Source: Aquimarina sp042434915 (GTDB lineage Bacteria > Bacteroidota > Bacteroidia > Flavobacteriales > Flavobacteriaceae). From it: a stretch of DNA of 64,000 nucleotides. A program made the position numbers and the translations under genes. Where the stretch lies: the NCBI RefSeq assembly GCF_042434915.1, contig NZ_CP170198.1, forward strand, positions 1,550,001 to 1,614,000, given 5' to 3'. Position 1 is the first letter of the stretch, and each line of letters opens with the position of its first letter. This document shows positions 54,613 through 64,000 of the stretch, piece after piece. The notes beneath the pieces were generated by a model that searched no databases, was not told the DNA's origin, and saw nothing but the letters and a program-made list of their open reading frames with translations.

Positions 54613-55383
54613 ATGCAACACTTAATAATTGACAATATTGCTATAGCCGTACATATTTCTCCATCCTTTGATGCCACCAAAAAAACGTTAGTATTTCTAC
54701 ATGATTCTTTAGGTTGTATTGAGCTATGGCGAGATTTTCCAGAACAATTAGCTCAACTAACAAACTGTAATGCAATAGTATACGACAGACAGGGCTACGG
54801 AAAATCTGACCCAGCAATTATAGATTCGAGAGATCGCGATTATTTAACAAAAGAAGCTCATACTCTTTTTAAAATACTTAACTCCCTGCATCTAAAATCT
54901 TGTATTTTATTTGGCCATAGTGATGGTGGTAGTATTGCGCTACTAGCAGCTGCTATCTATCCTAATACATTTGAAGCTATAATTACCGAAGGAGCGCATG
55001 TATTTGTAGAAGATAAAACGCTAGATGGAATTATAAGGGCAAAACAAGCCTATAAAACAACATCTTTAAAATCCAAATTAGAAAAGTATCATGGCTCAAA
55101 AACTAATAGTGTTTTCAAATTATGGACAGAGACTTGGTTATCAAAAGATTTTAAAAAATGGGATATCACGGGATATTTGAAAAAGATTCAATGTCCTACG
55201 CTAGTAATACAAGGTTATGATGATGAATATGGAACCGAACATCAAGTAATGGCAATTATCAACATGCATCCTTTACAAAATGCTGAAGCTTATATGATCC
55301 CAAAAACAGGACATTCGCCACATAAGGAGTGTCCAGAATTAGTGCTACTTAAAGTTCAACAATTTATATCCAAGATAAGCTAA
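54613..55383 (+). CDS. Alpha/beta-fold hydrolase
   Basis: 256 residues. Nucleophile elbow FGHSDGG places Ser at 103; the acid is probably in GYDDEYGTEHQ and the base His in KTGHSPHKE near the C-terminus. Close in style to 2-hydroxymuconate-semialdehyde hydrolase-like enzymes. Cytoplasmic, substrate unknown. Monocistronic. Confidence 0.9.
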   Translation: MQHLIIDNIAIAVHISPSFDATKKTLVFLHDSLGCIELWRDFPEQLAQLTNCNAIVYDRQGYGKSDPAIIDSRDRDYLTKEAHTLFKILNSLHLKSCILFGHSDGGSIALLAAAIYPNTFEAIITEGAHVFVEDKTLDGIIRAKQAYKTTSLKSKLEKYHGSKTNSVFKLWTETWLSKDFKKWDITGYLKKIQCPTLVIQGYDDEYGTEHQVMAIINMHPLQNAEAYMIPKTGHSPHKECPELVLLKVQQFISKIS

Positions 55384-55397
55384 ACATTGTATACATT

Positions 55398-57587
55398 TTA
55401 AGGCAGTAGGTTTTTGGCTATAATATTTTTTAAATCATTTTTGTTAAGTGGTTTGTTTATGACATCGTTCATTCCAACCGCTAGACAATCCTCTCTAATC
55501 TCCTCTAATTCTGATGCGGTAAGTGCTACAATTGGCGTAGATTGGTCAAACTCACGAATTCTTTTGGATGCTTCGATCCCATTTAAATAAGGCATATTAA
55601 GATCCATCAGGACCAGATCAAAATCCTCTTTCTTCATCATTTGTAACGCATTAAAACCGTTCTCAACAATAGTACAATCATAGCCAATAAGATTTAAAAG
55701 ATTTTTTGTAACTATTTGATTGATTTTATTATCCTCGGCAATCAAAATGCGACGATATACCTCGGTCACACCATTTTCACTATTATAATGACTGTTTTTT
55801 GACTCTTCATAAATGATATGAAGCTTTAAGTCAAAATAAAATCGTGTTCCTCTACCTTCTTTACTATCTAGATGAATACTACTATCCATCATTTGGACTA
55901 AATTTTTCACTATTGAGAGACCCAAACCAGTCCCTTCTAATTTATTCGATTCACGGTTGACTTGCGAAAATTTTTCGAACACATAGTCTTGTTTACTTTC
56001 TGGTATACCCAATCCATTATCTTCTACTTCAAAACGGAGGTGCACCTGGTCATCATTGGTATCTATCATTTTAATACGTAACCAAATTTTGCCATTCTCT
56101 GTAAATTTTATAGCATTACCTATTAGGTTAATTAATATTTCTGATAATCTTAAAGAATCTACATCTATAGTTTCGGGAAGGTTGCTAGGACTTTCTAAAA
56201 TAAGTTCGGTATGTTTACTTAGTGCTTGGTATTCTAATGAATTTAAAATATTTTGACACAGTTTGAATATATTCGTAGGAGTATTTGCTAACTTAATATT
56301 TTTTGCCTCTATCTTACTAATTTGCAAAACATTATTAATCAAATTAAGTAGATAATCTCCCGAAAATTTTAACGAACTTAGAAGCTTTTTATGCTTTTCT
56401 AACACATCATCCTCTTCTAATAACAAGGATGTGATCCCTACTACTCCATACAAGGGCGTACGCAATTCATGACTTACTGTTGAGATAAATTGAGATTTTA
56501 TGCGAGTCAACTCTTCGGCTTTGGTTTTTGCTGTGATCAATTCTTTGTTTTTATTTTTGAGAACATCACTTAACTTTTTCTTGGCATGATATCCTCTATA
56601 AAAAAAGAAAACTGCTCCCAATAAAAACACCAATGCAATCCCTGAAACTATATTTATAAATCTATTATTTTTGGCAATGCGCGTTTGATAGTCTTTTTCT
56701 TTTTTGGTTCGTTCAAGTTCTTGTTCATATTCTTCTACCTCAAATCCAGCTTTGGCAGTTTCTATTTGTTTAAGCTGTTCTTTGGTATATAATTGATCTT
56801 TGTATGCTTGATATGCCTTAATATCAGAATACGCACTATCCATCATATTTAACGCCCTATATAATTCGGCTCTTCCTTCATAAATATAAGACATCTCAAG
56901 TAACATTTCATTTTCTTTGGCCATGGTTAAAGCCAGTGTAAAATGATGTTTTGATTTTTTTAAATCATTTTTATATAAGTAATACTTTCCTTTTAAAAAA
57001 TTCACACCACAATAAGCCTCCATATCCTTTGTAACTAATAACAAATCATCTGCTTCCATCAAATAAGGATAGGCTTCTTCATATTTATTAACATCAATAT
57101 AACTCCACGCAAGATTGATCACTGGAGGTAAATACTCATATGGATCATCTAAAATTTTTCCTATCTCGACGGCTTTCAAATAGTAGGTAACAGCTTTAGA
57201 TAAATTTTTATAACCATCAGAGAAGACATTACCTAATCCATTAACTGACCATAAGGTTAGAATAGAGTCATTGGCTAATTCTGCAAATTCTAATGCTTTT
57301 CGAAAATTTTTTTCAGCATTTTCGTAATCTGCTAAAATTTGATAATTATACCCCATTAAATAATGAGCATGCCCTTTGTAGTAATGACTGTTTATTCGGT
57401 TAGAATATTTGGCAGCTTGAATGGCATGTTCAAGGGATTCTTTAATCTTATATTGATAAGAAAGTTGACTAGATTTTTCAATCAATTGTTGTAAGCTATC
57501 ATTATGAAGATGACCCACAGGTTTTTGACCTAATAACAAATAGATGTTAGTATTAATACAAAGTAATAAGAGTAATATTTTTTTCAA
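55398..57587 (-). CDS. Hybrid histidine kinase: TPR, HisKA, HATPase, REC
   Basis: 729 residues. Signal peptide, then a TPR-rich sensor region (about 35-275), a membrane segment (about 308-330), HisKA with His373 (SHELRTPL), a HATPase domain (NAIKFTENGKIWLRI, DNGLGIPESKQDYVFEKFSQ, EGTGLGLSIV) and a C-terminal receiver with Asp662 (LMDLNMP). The frame starts with TTG at 57587; the signal peptide begins exactly there, an AAGGG-like site precedes it, and no ATG would keep the signal. Typical flavobacterial TPR kinase; signal unknown. Confidence 0.93.
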   Translation of the reverse strand: MKKILLLLLCINTNIYLLLGQKPVGHLHNDSLQQLIEKSSQLSYQYKIKESLEHAIQAAKYSNRINSHYYKGHAHYLMGYNYQILADYENAEKNFRKALEFAELANDSILTLWSVNGLGNVFSDGYKNLSKAVTYYLKAVEIGKILDDPYEYLPPVINLAWSYIDVNKYEEAYPYLMEADDLLLVTKDMEAYCGVNFLKGKYYLYKNDLKKSKHHFTLALTMAKENEMLLEMSYIYEGRAELYRALNMMDSAYSDIKAYQAYKDQLYTKEQLKQIETAKAGFEVEEYEQELERTKKEKDYQTRIAKNNRFINIVSGIALVFLLGAVFFFYRGYHAKKKLSDVLKNKNKELITAKTKAEELTRIKSQFISTVSHELRTPLYGVVGITSLLLEEDDVLEKHKKLLSSLKFSGDYLLNLINNVLQISKIEAKNIKLANTPTNIFKLCQNILNSLEYQALSKHTELILESPSNLPETIDVDSLRLSEILINLIGNAIKFTENGKIWLRIKMIDTNDDQVHLRFEVEDNGLGIPESKQDYVFEKFSQVNRESNKLEGTGLGLSIVKNLVQMMDSSIHLDSKEGRGTRFYFDLKLHIIYEESKNSHYNSENGVTEVYRRILIAEDNKINQIVTKNLLNLIGYDCTIVENGFNALQMMKKEDFDLVLMDLNMPYLNGIEASKRIREFDQSTPIVALTASELEEIREDCLAVGMNDVINKPLNKNDLKNIIAKNLLP

Positions 57588-57758
57588 TATGTAAGCCCTT
57601 TGAGTGATAAGTAATGATTTAAAACAATAATTATTTAGAGTGATTTTTTACCTAACCAAATTAAAGATATTGGTTATAACATTAATATGCCAATAAAACT
57701 AAAATTAATTAACTATTAATAGTTTTTTCACTAAATAACTAAATTTTCTGTATTAAAT

Positions 57759-57793
57759 TAATAAAGCTAATGTGAATTACATTAGCTTTATTA
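57759..57793 (-). terminator. Hairpin terminator after ychF
   Basis: TAATAAAGCTAATGT pairs with ACATTAGCTTTATTA across a 5-base loop. It lies 25 bases past the stop of ychF. Confidence 0.8.
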
Positions 57794-57819
57794 ACAGTCT
57801 TAAAACGTATTTTGTTTGT

Positions 57820-58914
57820 TTAAACATTAAATAGAAAATGCATTACATCCCCATCATCTACTACATATGATTTACCTTCTACTCCTAATTTACCAGCTTC
57901 TCTAGCTTTTGCTTCACTACCATAGGTTATAAAGTCATCGTATTTAATAACTTCTGCTCTAATAAAACCTTTTTCAAAATCTGTATGAATTACTCCTGCT
58001 GCTTGAGGTGCTGTAGAACCTATCGGAATAGTCCATGCACGAACCTCTTTGACACCAGCCGTAAAGTAGGTTTGTTGATTTAATAATTTATAAGCAGCTC
58101 GTATCAAAACCGAGGCTCCAGCTTCCTCTAGTCCCATATCTTGTAAGAACATTTGTCGTTCGTCAAAATCTTCTAACTCGGTTATATCGGCCTCTGTAGC
58201 GACTGCTAGTGTAATCACCTCTGCATTTTCTTTGGCGACTGCTTCTTTTACTTTGGTTACAAGATCGTTGCCGTCAACTGCAGAATTTTCATCCACATTA
58301 CAAACATATAATACTGGTTTATCGGTAATAAATTGTAAGGGCTTGACAAAAGCTTCATGATCATCCTCTGATACATCAATAGCTCGAATGGATATCCCTG
58401 CCTCCAAACCATTTTTTAACTTTAACAAAACTGCCTCTTCTTTTTGTGCCTCTTTATTACCAGTTTTTGCAGCTCTCTTTATTTTATCTAACTTTTTATC
58501 TAACGTTTCAAGATCCTTTAATTGTAACTCTATATCTATCGTTTCTTTATCCCGTATTGGATCTACAGAACCGTCTACATGTACAATGTTATCATTTTCA
58601 AAGCATCTTAATACATGAATAATTGCATCTGTTTCTCTGATATTACCCAAAAATTGATTACCTAATCCTTCACCTTTACTAGCTCCTTTTACTAATCCTG
58701 CAATATCAACAATCTCTACAGTTGCTGGCAATACCCTTTCTGGGTTCACTAAAGCTTCGAGTTTTTCTAATCTCGGATCTGGTACATTTACTACACCTAT
58801 ATTAGGTTCTATTGTACAAAATGGAAAATTAGCACTTTGCGCTTTGGCATTAGACAGACAATTAAATAATGTAGACTTACCTACATTGGGTAATCCAACA
58901 ATTCCAGCTTTCAT
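57820..58914 (-). CDS. ychF: YchF/Ola1 family ATP/GTPase
   Basis: 364 residues from the ATG at 58914; a TTG three codons upstream is less likely. G1 motif GLPNVGKST (residues 7-15), switch region FPFCTIEPNIGVV, G3 DIAGLVKGASKGEGLG, and a C-terminal TGS domain ending YVVDDGDVMHFLF. A universal ribosome-associated P-loop protein that prefers ATP in many species and affects translation and stress response. Confidence 0.97.
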   Translation of the reverse strand: MKAGIVGLPNVGKSTLFNCLSNAKAQSANFPFCTIEPNIGVVNVPDPRLEKLEALVNPERVLPATVEIVDIAGLVKGASKGEGLGNQFLGNIRETDAIIHVLRCFENDNIVHVDGSVDPIRDKETIDIELQLKDLETLDKKLDKIKRAAKTGNKEAQKEEAVLLKLKNGLEAGISIRAIDVSEDDHEAFVKPLQFITDKPVLYVCNVDENSAVDGNDLVTKVKEAVAKENAEVITLAVATEADITELEDFDERQMFLQDMGLEEAGASVLIRAAYKLLNQQTYFTAGVKEVRAWTIPIGSTAPQAAGVIHTDFEKGFIRAEVIKYDDFITYGSEAKAREAGKLGVEGKSYVVDDGDVMHFLFNV

Positions 58915-59165
58915 AAAATTCAATTAATTTTAGATCAAACGATCTAATTTTTGACCGCAAAGATAATGTTATTAAAAGCAACTAAGCAATAGGTACACTT
59001 ACTTTAATACAATGTAATTGACACAAATATTTATAGCCGCCAAAATTTTATTATAAAGCCAAAAGATTAATTATAAATTGATTCAGCAATCAAGATAAAA
59101 CTGTTAAATGCGGTAAAACCGTAAAAAATTATCAGGCTAAATGTTAAAAAAGTATGGTTTTAAGG

Positions 59166-59173
59166 TATATTTG
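59166..59173 (+). promoter_or_regulatory. Candidate -7 box of the TonB receptor gene
   Basis: TATATTTG fits the Bacteroidota TAnnTTTG box and lies 35 bases before the chosen start codon. No clear -33 element is seen. Its presence inside the longer frame supports the start at 59208 over 59154. Confidence 0.4.
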
Positions 59174-59207
59174 CCGAAAAGGACTAATTTTTTTTAAAAC
59201 ACTTTAC

Positions 59208-62063
59208 ATGAAACAACTCACACTAATCTTATTTACATTACTTACCTCTGTCAGCTTTGCTCAGCAAACTGTAACAGGTACGGTCAAAGATGTCGATGGT
59301 GCTTTACTTCCAGGAGTAAACATTATCGAAAAAGGAACTAATAATGGCTCAACTACCGATTTTGACGGAAAATATAGCATCGAAGTTCCTACAGATGCTA
59401 TTTTAGTTTTTAGTTATGTCGGATTTACCTCGAAAGAAGTTCCTGTTAACTCAAAAACCACCATTAATATTGTTATGGACAGTGGTGCTCAACTAGAAGA
59501 GGTTTTGTTAGTAGGTTCTCGTGCATTACCTAGAAGTAATACCACATCTTCACTACCAATTGATGTGCTACCAGCAAAAGAATTAGCCTCGACTGGGCAA
59601 CTTACTTTTGACAAAGCTTTACAGTATAAAATACCATCATTTAATACAGTCCAAACCCCTGTTAATGATGCTACATCGCTATTAGATCCTTATGAAATTC
59701 GGAATATGGGTCCTAGTAGAACATTAATTCTTATCAATGGAAAACGTAAGAACTTAAGTTCACTACTATACACACAAACTTCTCCAGGACGTGGAGAAAC
59801 GGGTTCTGACATCTCTGCCATTCCAACTGATGCTATTAAACGTGTTGAAATATTAAGAGATGGTGCCTCTGCACAATATGGATCGGATGCCATTGCGGGT
59901 GTGATGAATATAATCTTAAAAGATACCGATGATGAAGGCTCTGTTACGCTTAGATCAGGTATAACCTCTGAAGGTGACGGAGAAACTATTGGCGTTAGCG
60001 TAAATAATGGCACCTCTATAGGAACCGAAGATAACGGCTTTTTTAATTATACAATAGATTTTGCTAAAACAAATTTAGCAAATCGTCCTGGCACTGTAGA
60101 TGCAGAAGGTGAAGCGATAGATTTTGAAGCAGATATTAATGATGTACAAAACTTTTTAAATGCCTATCCCGATGCCAATAATGTAAATGGTTCTCCAGAA
60201 AATGCAGCTGCTAAATTTTTAATTAATGGTGGTTACGATCTTAATGAGGCTTCTTCTATTTATATGAATGCTGCTTATGTGTATAAAAAGGTAAATAGTT
60301 TTGCTAATTATAGAACTCCATATTGGAGGCCTGCAACTGGCGATACCGAATATTTATCAGATTTCTTTCCCAATGGTCCTAATGGACGATATATCGGTTA
60401 TGCGCCTACATTTGAGGGAGATTTAAATGACTACAATGCCTCTATTGGCTTTAAAACGAAGAAAAATGGATGGAACTACGATGTGAGCTATACTACCGGT
60501 GGTAACTCTCAATCGTATACCGTGAGTAATTCTCACAACAGTAGTAGTGAAAGAAATCCAGATACCTTCTTGGGAGATTTAAATGATGATGGATTAGTTA
60601 ATTTAACCCCTTTTGATTTAAATAATGACGGAAATATTGATGATAACGAAGGAGTAGAGTTACTTCAAGGAGATTTTAAATACCGTGGCAATAGTCCAAT
60701 CTCATTTGATCCAGGAGGAACTAAATTTTCTCATCATGTAGGTAACATAGATATAGCTAAACTACTTTCAGATAAAATTAGTGTTGGTTTTGGAGCTGAA
60801 TTTAGAGCAGAAAAATTTGAGATAATAGAAGGTGATCGTGCATCATGGGAAGGCGGCGGAGCCGATTCTTTTGCAGGAAATAGTCCAGAAAACTCTGGTG
60901 AATTTACTCGTTACAACTTTGGAGGCTATTTTGATATTGCTTATGATATTACCGAAGATTTCTTAATCAATGGAACCGTACGTTTGGAGGATTACAGTGA
61001 TTTTGGCGAAGCTTTTGTATGGAAAGTAAGTTCACGTTATAAATTTTTGGAGGATAAAATCACTCTTAGAGCGTCTGCTTCGACAGGGTTTAGAGCACCA
61101 ACACTTCACCAAATTTACACACAAAAAGCACAATATAGCTTTGTACCTGGGCAAGGTATTCAAGTTGGAGGACTAATTAATAATGTAAGTCCACAAGCAA
61201 AACTTTTAGGTATACCCGAACTAGACGCCGAAAAATCTTTTAACGTTACTGTAGGTTTAGGAGTTAAGGTTAATAGCAATATTAACTTCACAGTTGATTA
61301 CTACAATATTCAAGTCGAAGATCGTATCGTTTTAAGTACCGAGATTGGACCTACAGCTGTTGATGAAGATAGTGGCGAGAACATTGGGACAACTGCTTTA
61401 GACGATGTATTAAGAGACAATAATTTATCTGACGTTAGTTTTTTTGCAAATGCTATCGATACGAGAACGTCGGGTATTGATTTTGTAGCAAATTACAAAA
61501 ACATCAAATTAGGAACGGGTGATCTTGGTTTTAGCTTGTCTGGGAATTATACAATTGAAAATAAGCGTGATGGAGAGGTAAAGAACCCAGCCTTGGTTGC
61601 TGATTCTGGTCAGTCTGTAGTTAATGAAACACAGGAAGCTTTATTTTTTACATCCAGACCTCGTACTAAGTGGATTTTAGGTGCAAATTATGAAATCGGT
61701 AAATTTGATTTTTCATTAAATAACACCTATTTTGGTAAAACCACCTTTAGACAACAAGGTTTAGATCAAAACCTTTCAACCGAGTTTATTCCTAAAGTCG
61801 TTACGGATCTTGGAATTGGATTTGCTGCTACAGATAAATTTACCATTTCGCTTAATGTTAATAACATCTTGAATGTATTACCTGAGTGGGAATTTGTTTC
61901 TTTAAACGCTGCAGGAGATACTATTTTAAACGATCCTGCTCAAGTAAAAACACAATCTAATTTGATTACTTTTAATCAAAGATATTCTCAAATGACCTAC
62001 GATGGTTACCATTTTAGCCAATTGGGAACTATGTTTACTTTATCGTTAAATTATAAATTATAG
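59208..62063 (+). CDS. TonB-dependent outer-membrane receptor
   Basis: 951 residues from the ATG at 59208, which begins a signal peptide (MKQLTLILFTLLTSVSFAQ). A carboxypeptidase-regulatory-like domain (about 22-105: TVTGTVKDVDGALLPGVNII) precedes the plug (EEVLLVGSRALPRSNTTSSL to about 240) and a 22-strand barrel with a C-terminal aromatic-rich end. The plug motif LRDGASAQYGSDAIAGVMNI is conserved. No SusD partner is adjacent, so it is probably a siderophore or other nutrient receptor outside a polysaccharide locus. Substrate unknown. Confidence 0.95.
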   Translation: MKQLTLILFTLLTSVSFAQQTVTGTVKDVDGALLPGVNIIEKGTNNGSTTDFDGKYSIEVPTDAILVFSYVGFTSKEVPVNSKTTINIVMDSGAQLEEVLLVGSRALPRSNTTSSLPIDVLPAKELASTGQLTFDKALQYKIPSFNTVQTPVNDATSLLDPYEIRNMGPSRTLILINGKRKNLSSLLYTQTSPGRGETGSDISAIPTDAIKRVEILRDGASAQYGSDAIAGVMNIILKDTDDEGSVTLRSGITSEGDGETIGVSVNNGTSIGTEDNGFFNYTIDFAKTNLANRPGTVDAEGEAIDFEADINDVQNFLNAYPDANNVNGSPENAAAKFLINGGYDLNEASSIYMNAAYVYKKVNSFANYRTPYWRPATGDTEYLSDFFPNGPNGRYIGYAPTFEGDLNDYNASIGFKTKKNGWNYDVSYTTGGNSQSYTVSNSHNSSSERNPDTFLGDLNDDGLVNLTPFDLNNDGNIDDNEGVELLQGDFKYRGNSPISFDPGGTKFSHHVGNIDIAKLLSDKISVGFGAEFRAEKFEIIEGDRASWEGGGADSFAGNSPENSGEFTRYNFGGYFDIAYDITEDFLINGTVRLEDYSDFGEAFVWKVSSRYKFLEDKITLRASASTGFRAPTLHQIYTQKAQYSFVPGQGIQVGGLINNVSPQAKLLGIPELDAEKSFNVTVGLGVKVNSNINFTVDYYNIQVEDRIVLSTEIGPTAVDEDSGENIGTTALDDVLRDNNLSDVSFFANAIDTRTSGIDFVANYKNIKLGTGDLGFSLSGNYTIENKRDGEVKNPALVADSGQSVVNETQEALFFTSRPRTKWILGANYEIGKFDFSLNNTYFGKTTFRQQGLDQNLSTEFIPKVVTDLGIGFAATDKFTISLNVNNILNVLPEWEFVSLNAAGDTILNDPAQVKTQSNLITFNQRYSQMTYDGYHFSQLGTMFTLSLNYKL

Positions 62064-62082
62064 TTACTACGATAAAATAGTT

Positions 62083-62123
62083 TAAAAAAAAGAGCTTCAA
62101 AATTAAATTTTGAAGCTCTTTTT
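62083..62123. terminator. Bidirectional terminator after TonB receptor
   Basis: GAGCTTCAAAATTAAATTTT followed by GAAGCTC forms a near-perfect palindrome flanked by A and T runs, between convergent genes. Confidence 0.9.
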
Positions 62124-62139
62124 GATTAAAATAGTATCC

Positions 62140-62787
62140 TTATCGTCTGGCATCGTAAACACGATATCTGATCCCAACCCTTGCATATATATCAAAAAAC
62201 TTACTGCTTTGATCGGTAAGATTATCTATAAAATCATTCATAATCCCAGCATCAATCATAAAATCAAACATCTCTCCTGTAGCTACAGAAAAGCCAGCTC
62301 CATATACACCTCCTAGAACAATTTGCTCGTAATCCCGAGTAGAAAGCTTTTGATCCCCATTTTCAACTTTAGCATTTACTCGGAAAGAAGGACCAACTTG
62401 GAAAAATGCTCTGAAATTATCCGTATTTTGACCTGTAATAACTCTAAATTTTGGTGAGAAACCAATCTGTAATGCTCTAAAACTATCTCCTTCATTATAA
62501 GAAACACTTAAAGTCTCATCGTTAACTAGAATACTATTAACACCTGATTCTGCAAAAGTACTTCGACGTTGCAACGCTTCCAAAGAGAATACAATACTAG
62601 TTTTAGCTCGATCATCCAACATATAACCGTAACCTGCATTAATATAAAATCCAGTTCCACGATTTGTATCAATATTATCTAAATTTAATTTTGAAAAGGT
62701 TGCTCCGGCTGAAACTTCCCATCGATACTGTGCCGAACTAATTGAAACTATAAAAATCAGACACACAAATAAAATAATCTTTCTCAT
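62140..62787 (-). CDS. PorT-like outer-membrane beta-barrel protein
   Basis: 215 residues from the ATG at 62787, giving a signal peptide (MRKIILFVCLIFIVSISSAQ). The rest is an eight-strand-type barrel with alternating aromatic residues and Gly turns (YRWEVSAGATFSKLNLDNID, GFYINAGYGYMLDDRAKTSI). It resembles the PorT family of outer-membrane proteins, some of which take part in type IX secretion; this paralogue need not. Confidence 0.85.
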   Translation of the reverse strand: MRKIILFVCLIFIVSISSAQYRWEVSAGATFSKLNLDNIDTNRGTGFYINAGYGYMLDDRAKTSIVFSLEALQRRSTFAESGVNSILVNDETLSVSYNEGDSFRALQIGFSPKFRVITGQNTDNFRAFFQVGPSFRVNAKVENGDQKLSTRDYEQIVLGGVYGAGFSVATGEMFDFMIDAGIMNDFIDNLTDQSSKFFDIYARVGIRYRVYDARR

Positions 62788-62841
62788 GACATTTGTTTTA
62801 TAAAACAATAACGTCAGCGAAAGTACTAAATTTTGAAAAGT

Positions 62842-62870
62842 AAAAAAAAACCTATCGTTTCCGATAGGCT
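62842..62870 (-). terminator. Terminator after ferredoxin gene
   Basis: CCTATCG-tttc-CGATAGG with a run of T on the minus strand, about 25 bases past the ferredoxin stop. Confidence 0.85.
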
Positions 62871-62892
62871 ATTTAATGTCTATTTCTAAATA

Positions 62893-63243
62893 TTATTCAT
62901 GATGCATAAATGCTTGTTTTTTCAATAAAAACTCTTCAGATTCTACAATATCTTCATCTGGAACACAACAATCAACTGGACAAACAGCCGCACACTGTGG
63001 CTCTTCATGAAAACCTTTACATTCTGTACATTTATCTGGTACTATGTAGTAAATTTCATCACTAATAGGTTCTTGAGCTTCTTCTGAGTCAACTTCTTTA
63101 CCTCCAGGCAACACTACATTGCCACTCAAATCAGTACCATCTGCATATCGCCAATCGTCTGCTCCCTCATAAATTGCGGTGTTAGGGCATTCTGGCTCAC
63201 ATGCACCACAGTTTATACATTCATCTGTTATTATAATTGCCAT
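62893..63243 (-). CDS. 4Fe-4S dicluster-type ferredoxin
   Basis: 116 residues. First cluster: CINCGACEPECPN (about 11-23). Second: CTECKGFHEEPQC and VCPVDCC (about 74-93), with the extra insertion seen in YfhL-like ferredoxins. Cytoplasmic electron carrier. It is divergent from the acyl-CoA reductase gene, a pairing common in Flavobacteriia. Confidence 0.93.
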   Translation of the reverse strand: MAIIITDECINCGACEPECPNTAIYEGADDWRYADGTDLSGNVVLPGGKEVDSEEAQEPISDEIYYIVPDKCTECKGFHEEPQCAAVCPVDCCVPDEDIVESEEFLLKKQAFMHHE

Positions 63244-63309
63244 AGCTCTTTTTTATTCTAAATTTGCAGTACAAAAATAACTCCTATACAAGTGATAAAC
63301 AAATCAGAT

Positions 63310-64000
63310 ATGACTAAAGATGATCGAATAGCTGCTTTTTCTCAATTGGGACAATTTTTAAATCAATTCTCAAACCCCACTCCTATTCGCAATGATGCCA
63401 TTAAATTTAACGATTCATTTTTTGATAAAATGAAGGTTACTATAGAACAAATGGTACATCATAATGGTTGGTTCACTTTGGATAATGTAACATTCTCTAT
63501 TAATCAATGGAGCAATTTGTTAACCGAAGATCAACTTAATAATTGGCTACAAACGTATACACTACCAGAGACTGTTTCCAAAAAAGTTGGAATCATTATG
63601 GCTGGCAATATACCTTTAGTTGGTTTTCATGATTTTCTATCTGTACTTATTACAGGCAATACGGCAATAGTAAAATTATCTTCACATGATAATTTACTAG
63701 TACCCTTAATAAGTGAATACTTAATTGCTATCGCTCCTAAATTTAAAGAACAAATACTTTTTAGTAACGAAAAGCTTACTGGTTTTGAAGCCATTATTGC
63801 AACTGGCAGTGATAATACTGCACGTTATTTTGAACATTATTTTGGCAATGTACCCAATATAATTCGCAAGAATAGAAACTCTGTCGCCATACTCACGGGT
63901 ACTGAGACAGAAGCTGAGTTGCAAGTACTAGGTGAAGATATTTTTACCTATTTTGGATTAGGTTGTCGCAGTGTTTCCAAGATTTTAGTTCCAAATCAAT
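63310..64000 (+). CDS. LuxC-like acyl-CoA reductase, N-terminal part (runs off right edge)
   Basis: 230 residues are visible from the ATG at 63310; no stop before the window ends. The segment GIIMAGNIPLVGFHDFLSVL and ILTGTETEAELQVLGEDIFT, then YFGLGCRSVSKILVP with a conserved Cys, fit the LuxC/acyl-CoA reductase family (aldehyde dehydrogenase fold), in which a Cys forms the acyl-thioester. In Flavobacteriia this gene commonly lies beside the ferredoxin found here and serC. The substrate is not established. Confidence 0.88.
   Translation, partial: MTKDDRIAAFSQLGQFLNQFSNPTPIRNDAIKFNDSFFDKMKVTIEQMVHHNGWFTLDNVTFSINQWSNLLTEDQLNNWLQTYTLPETVSKKVGIIMAGNIPLVGFHDFLSVLITGNTAIVKLSSHDNLLVPLISEYLIAIAPKFKEQILFSNEKLTGFEAIIATGSDNTARYFEHYFGNVPNIIRKNRNSVAILTGTETEAELQVLGEDIFTYFGLGCRSVSKILVPNQ

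Noticed and set aside
1..64000. tRNA, rRNA genes, prophage or insertion sequences
   Set aside because: I found no clear tRNA or rRNA sequence, phage structural gene or transposase in the window.

Overview
The window is an AT-rich stretch of a marine-type member of the Flavobacteriaceae (Bacteroidota). The family-level call rests on type IX secretion tails on two large secreted enzymes, a SusC-style TonB receptor, a PorT-like barrel, futalosine-independent menaquinone genes, Bacteroidota-type conjugation proteins (TraG, TraJ, TraK, TraM, TraN) and promoters of the TAnnTTTG type. Genus cannot be fixed from sequence alone.

Layout. (1) 1-16.5 kb, all on the minus strand: a nearly complete type IV secretion system. 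In transcription order it encodes a VirD4 coupling ATPase, an M23 peptidase, TraM/VirB10, TraG/VirB4, TraN/VirB9, five small exported helical proteins, TraJ/VirB6, VirB3-like, VirB2-like and TraK/VirB8. It then runs into a cargo-like tail: a coiled-coil protein, a PH-domain membrane protein, a second coiled-coil protein and two tandem leucine-rich-repeat proteins, the last one cut by the window edge. Three of these tail proteins end in strongly basic C-termini. No relaxase, integrase or attachment site is visible. (2) 17.4-22.8 kb: a 1779-residue type IX-secreted protein joining an SGNH esterase, duplicated lectin-like and FnIII modules and an HExxH peptidase-like domain. (3) 23.4-29.6 kb: menaquinone genes menB, menD, menF and a hotdog thioesterase, with cvfB and a DUF2853 gene. 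(4) 29.7-38.9 kb: housekeeping and stress genes (hydrolase, PfpI, BrkB, DinB, Lrp, M14 peptidase, XRE regulator, TerC, PhnA, sensor protein). The XRE regulator sits beside a dense cluster of TTTAC-N4-GTAAA palindromes. (5) 39.2-46.2 kb: accessory stretch with a secreted pectate lyase, a dead fragment of an mscS gene, a PfpI-type protein, a membrane AraC regulator, a structured-RNA or group II intron remnant, a DUF3800 gene and a 41-bp minisatellite. (6) 46.3-64 kb: core genes mscS, parC, parE, an M61 peptidase, a hybrid histidine kinase, ychF, a TonB receptor, a PorT-like barrel, a ferredoxin and the start of a LuxC-like acyl-CoA reductase.

The most interesting proposal is that the left-hand type IV system delivers proteins (LRR and coiled-coil proteins with arginine/lysine-rich tails) as well as, or instead of, DNA. 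This is inference from gene order and tail chemistry.
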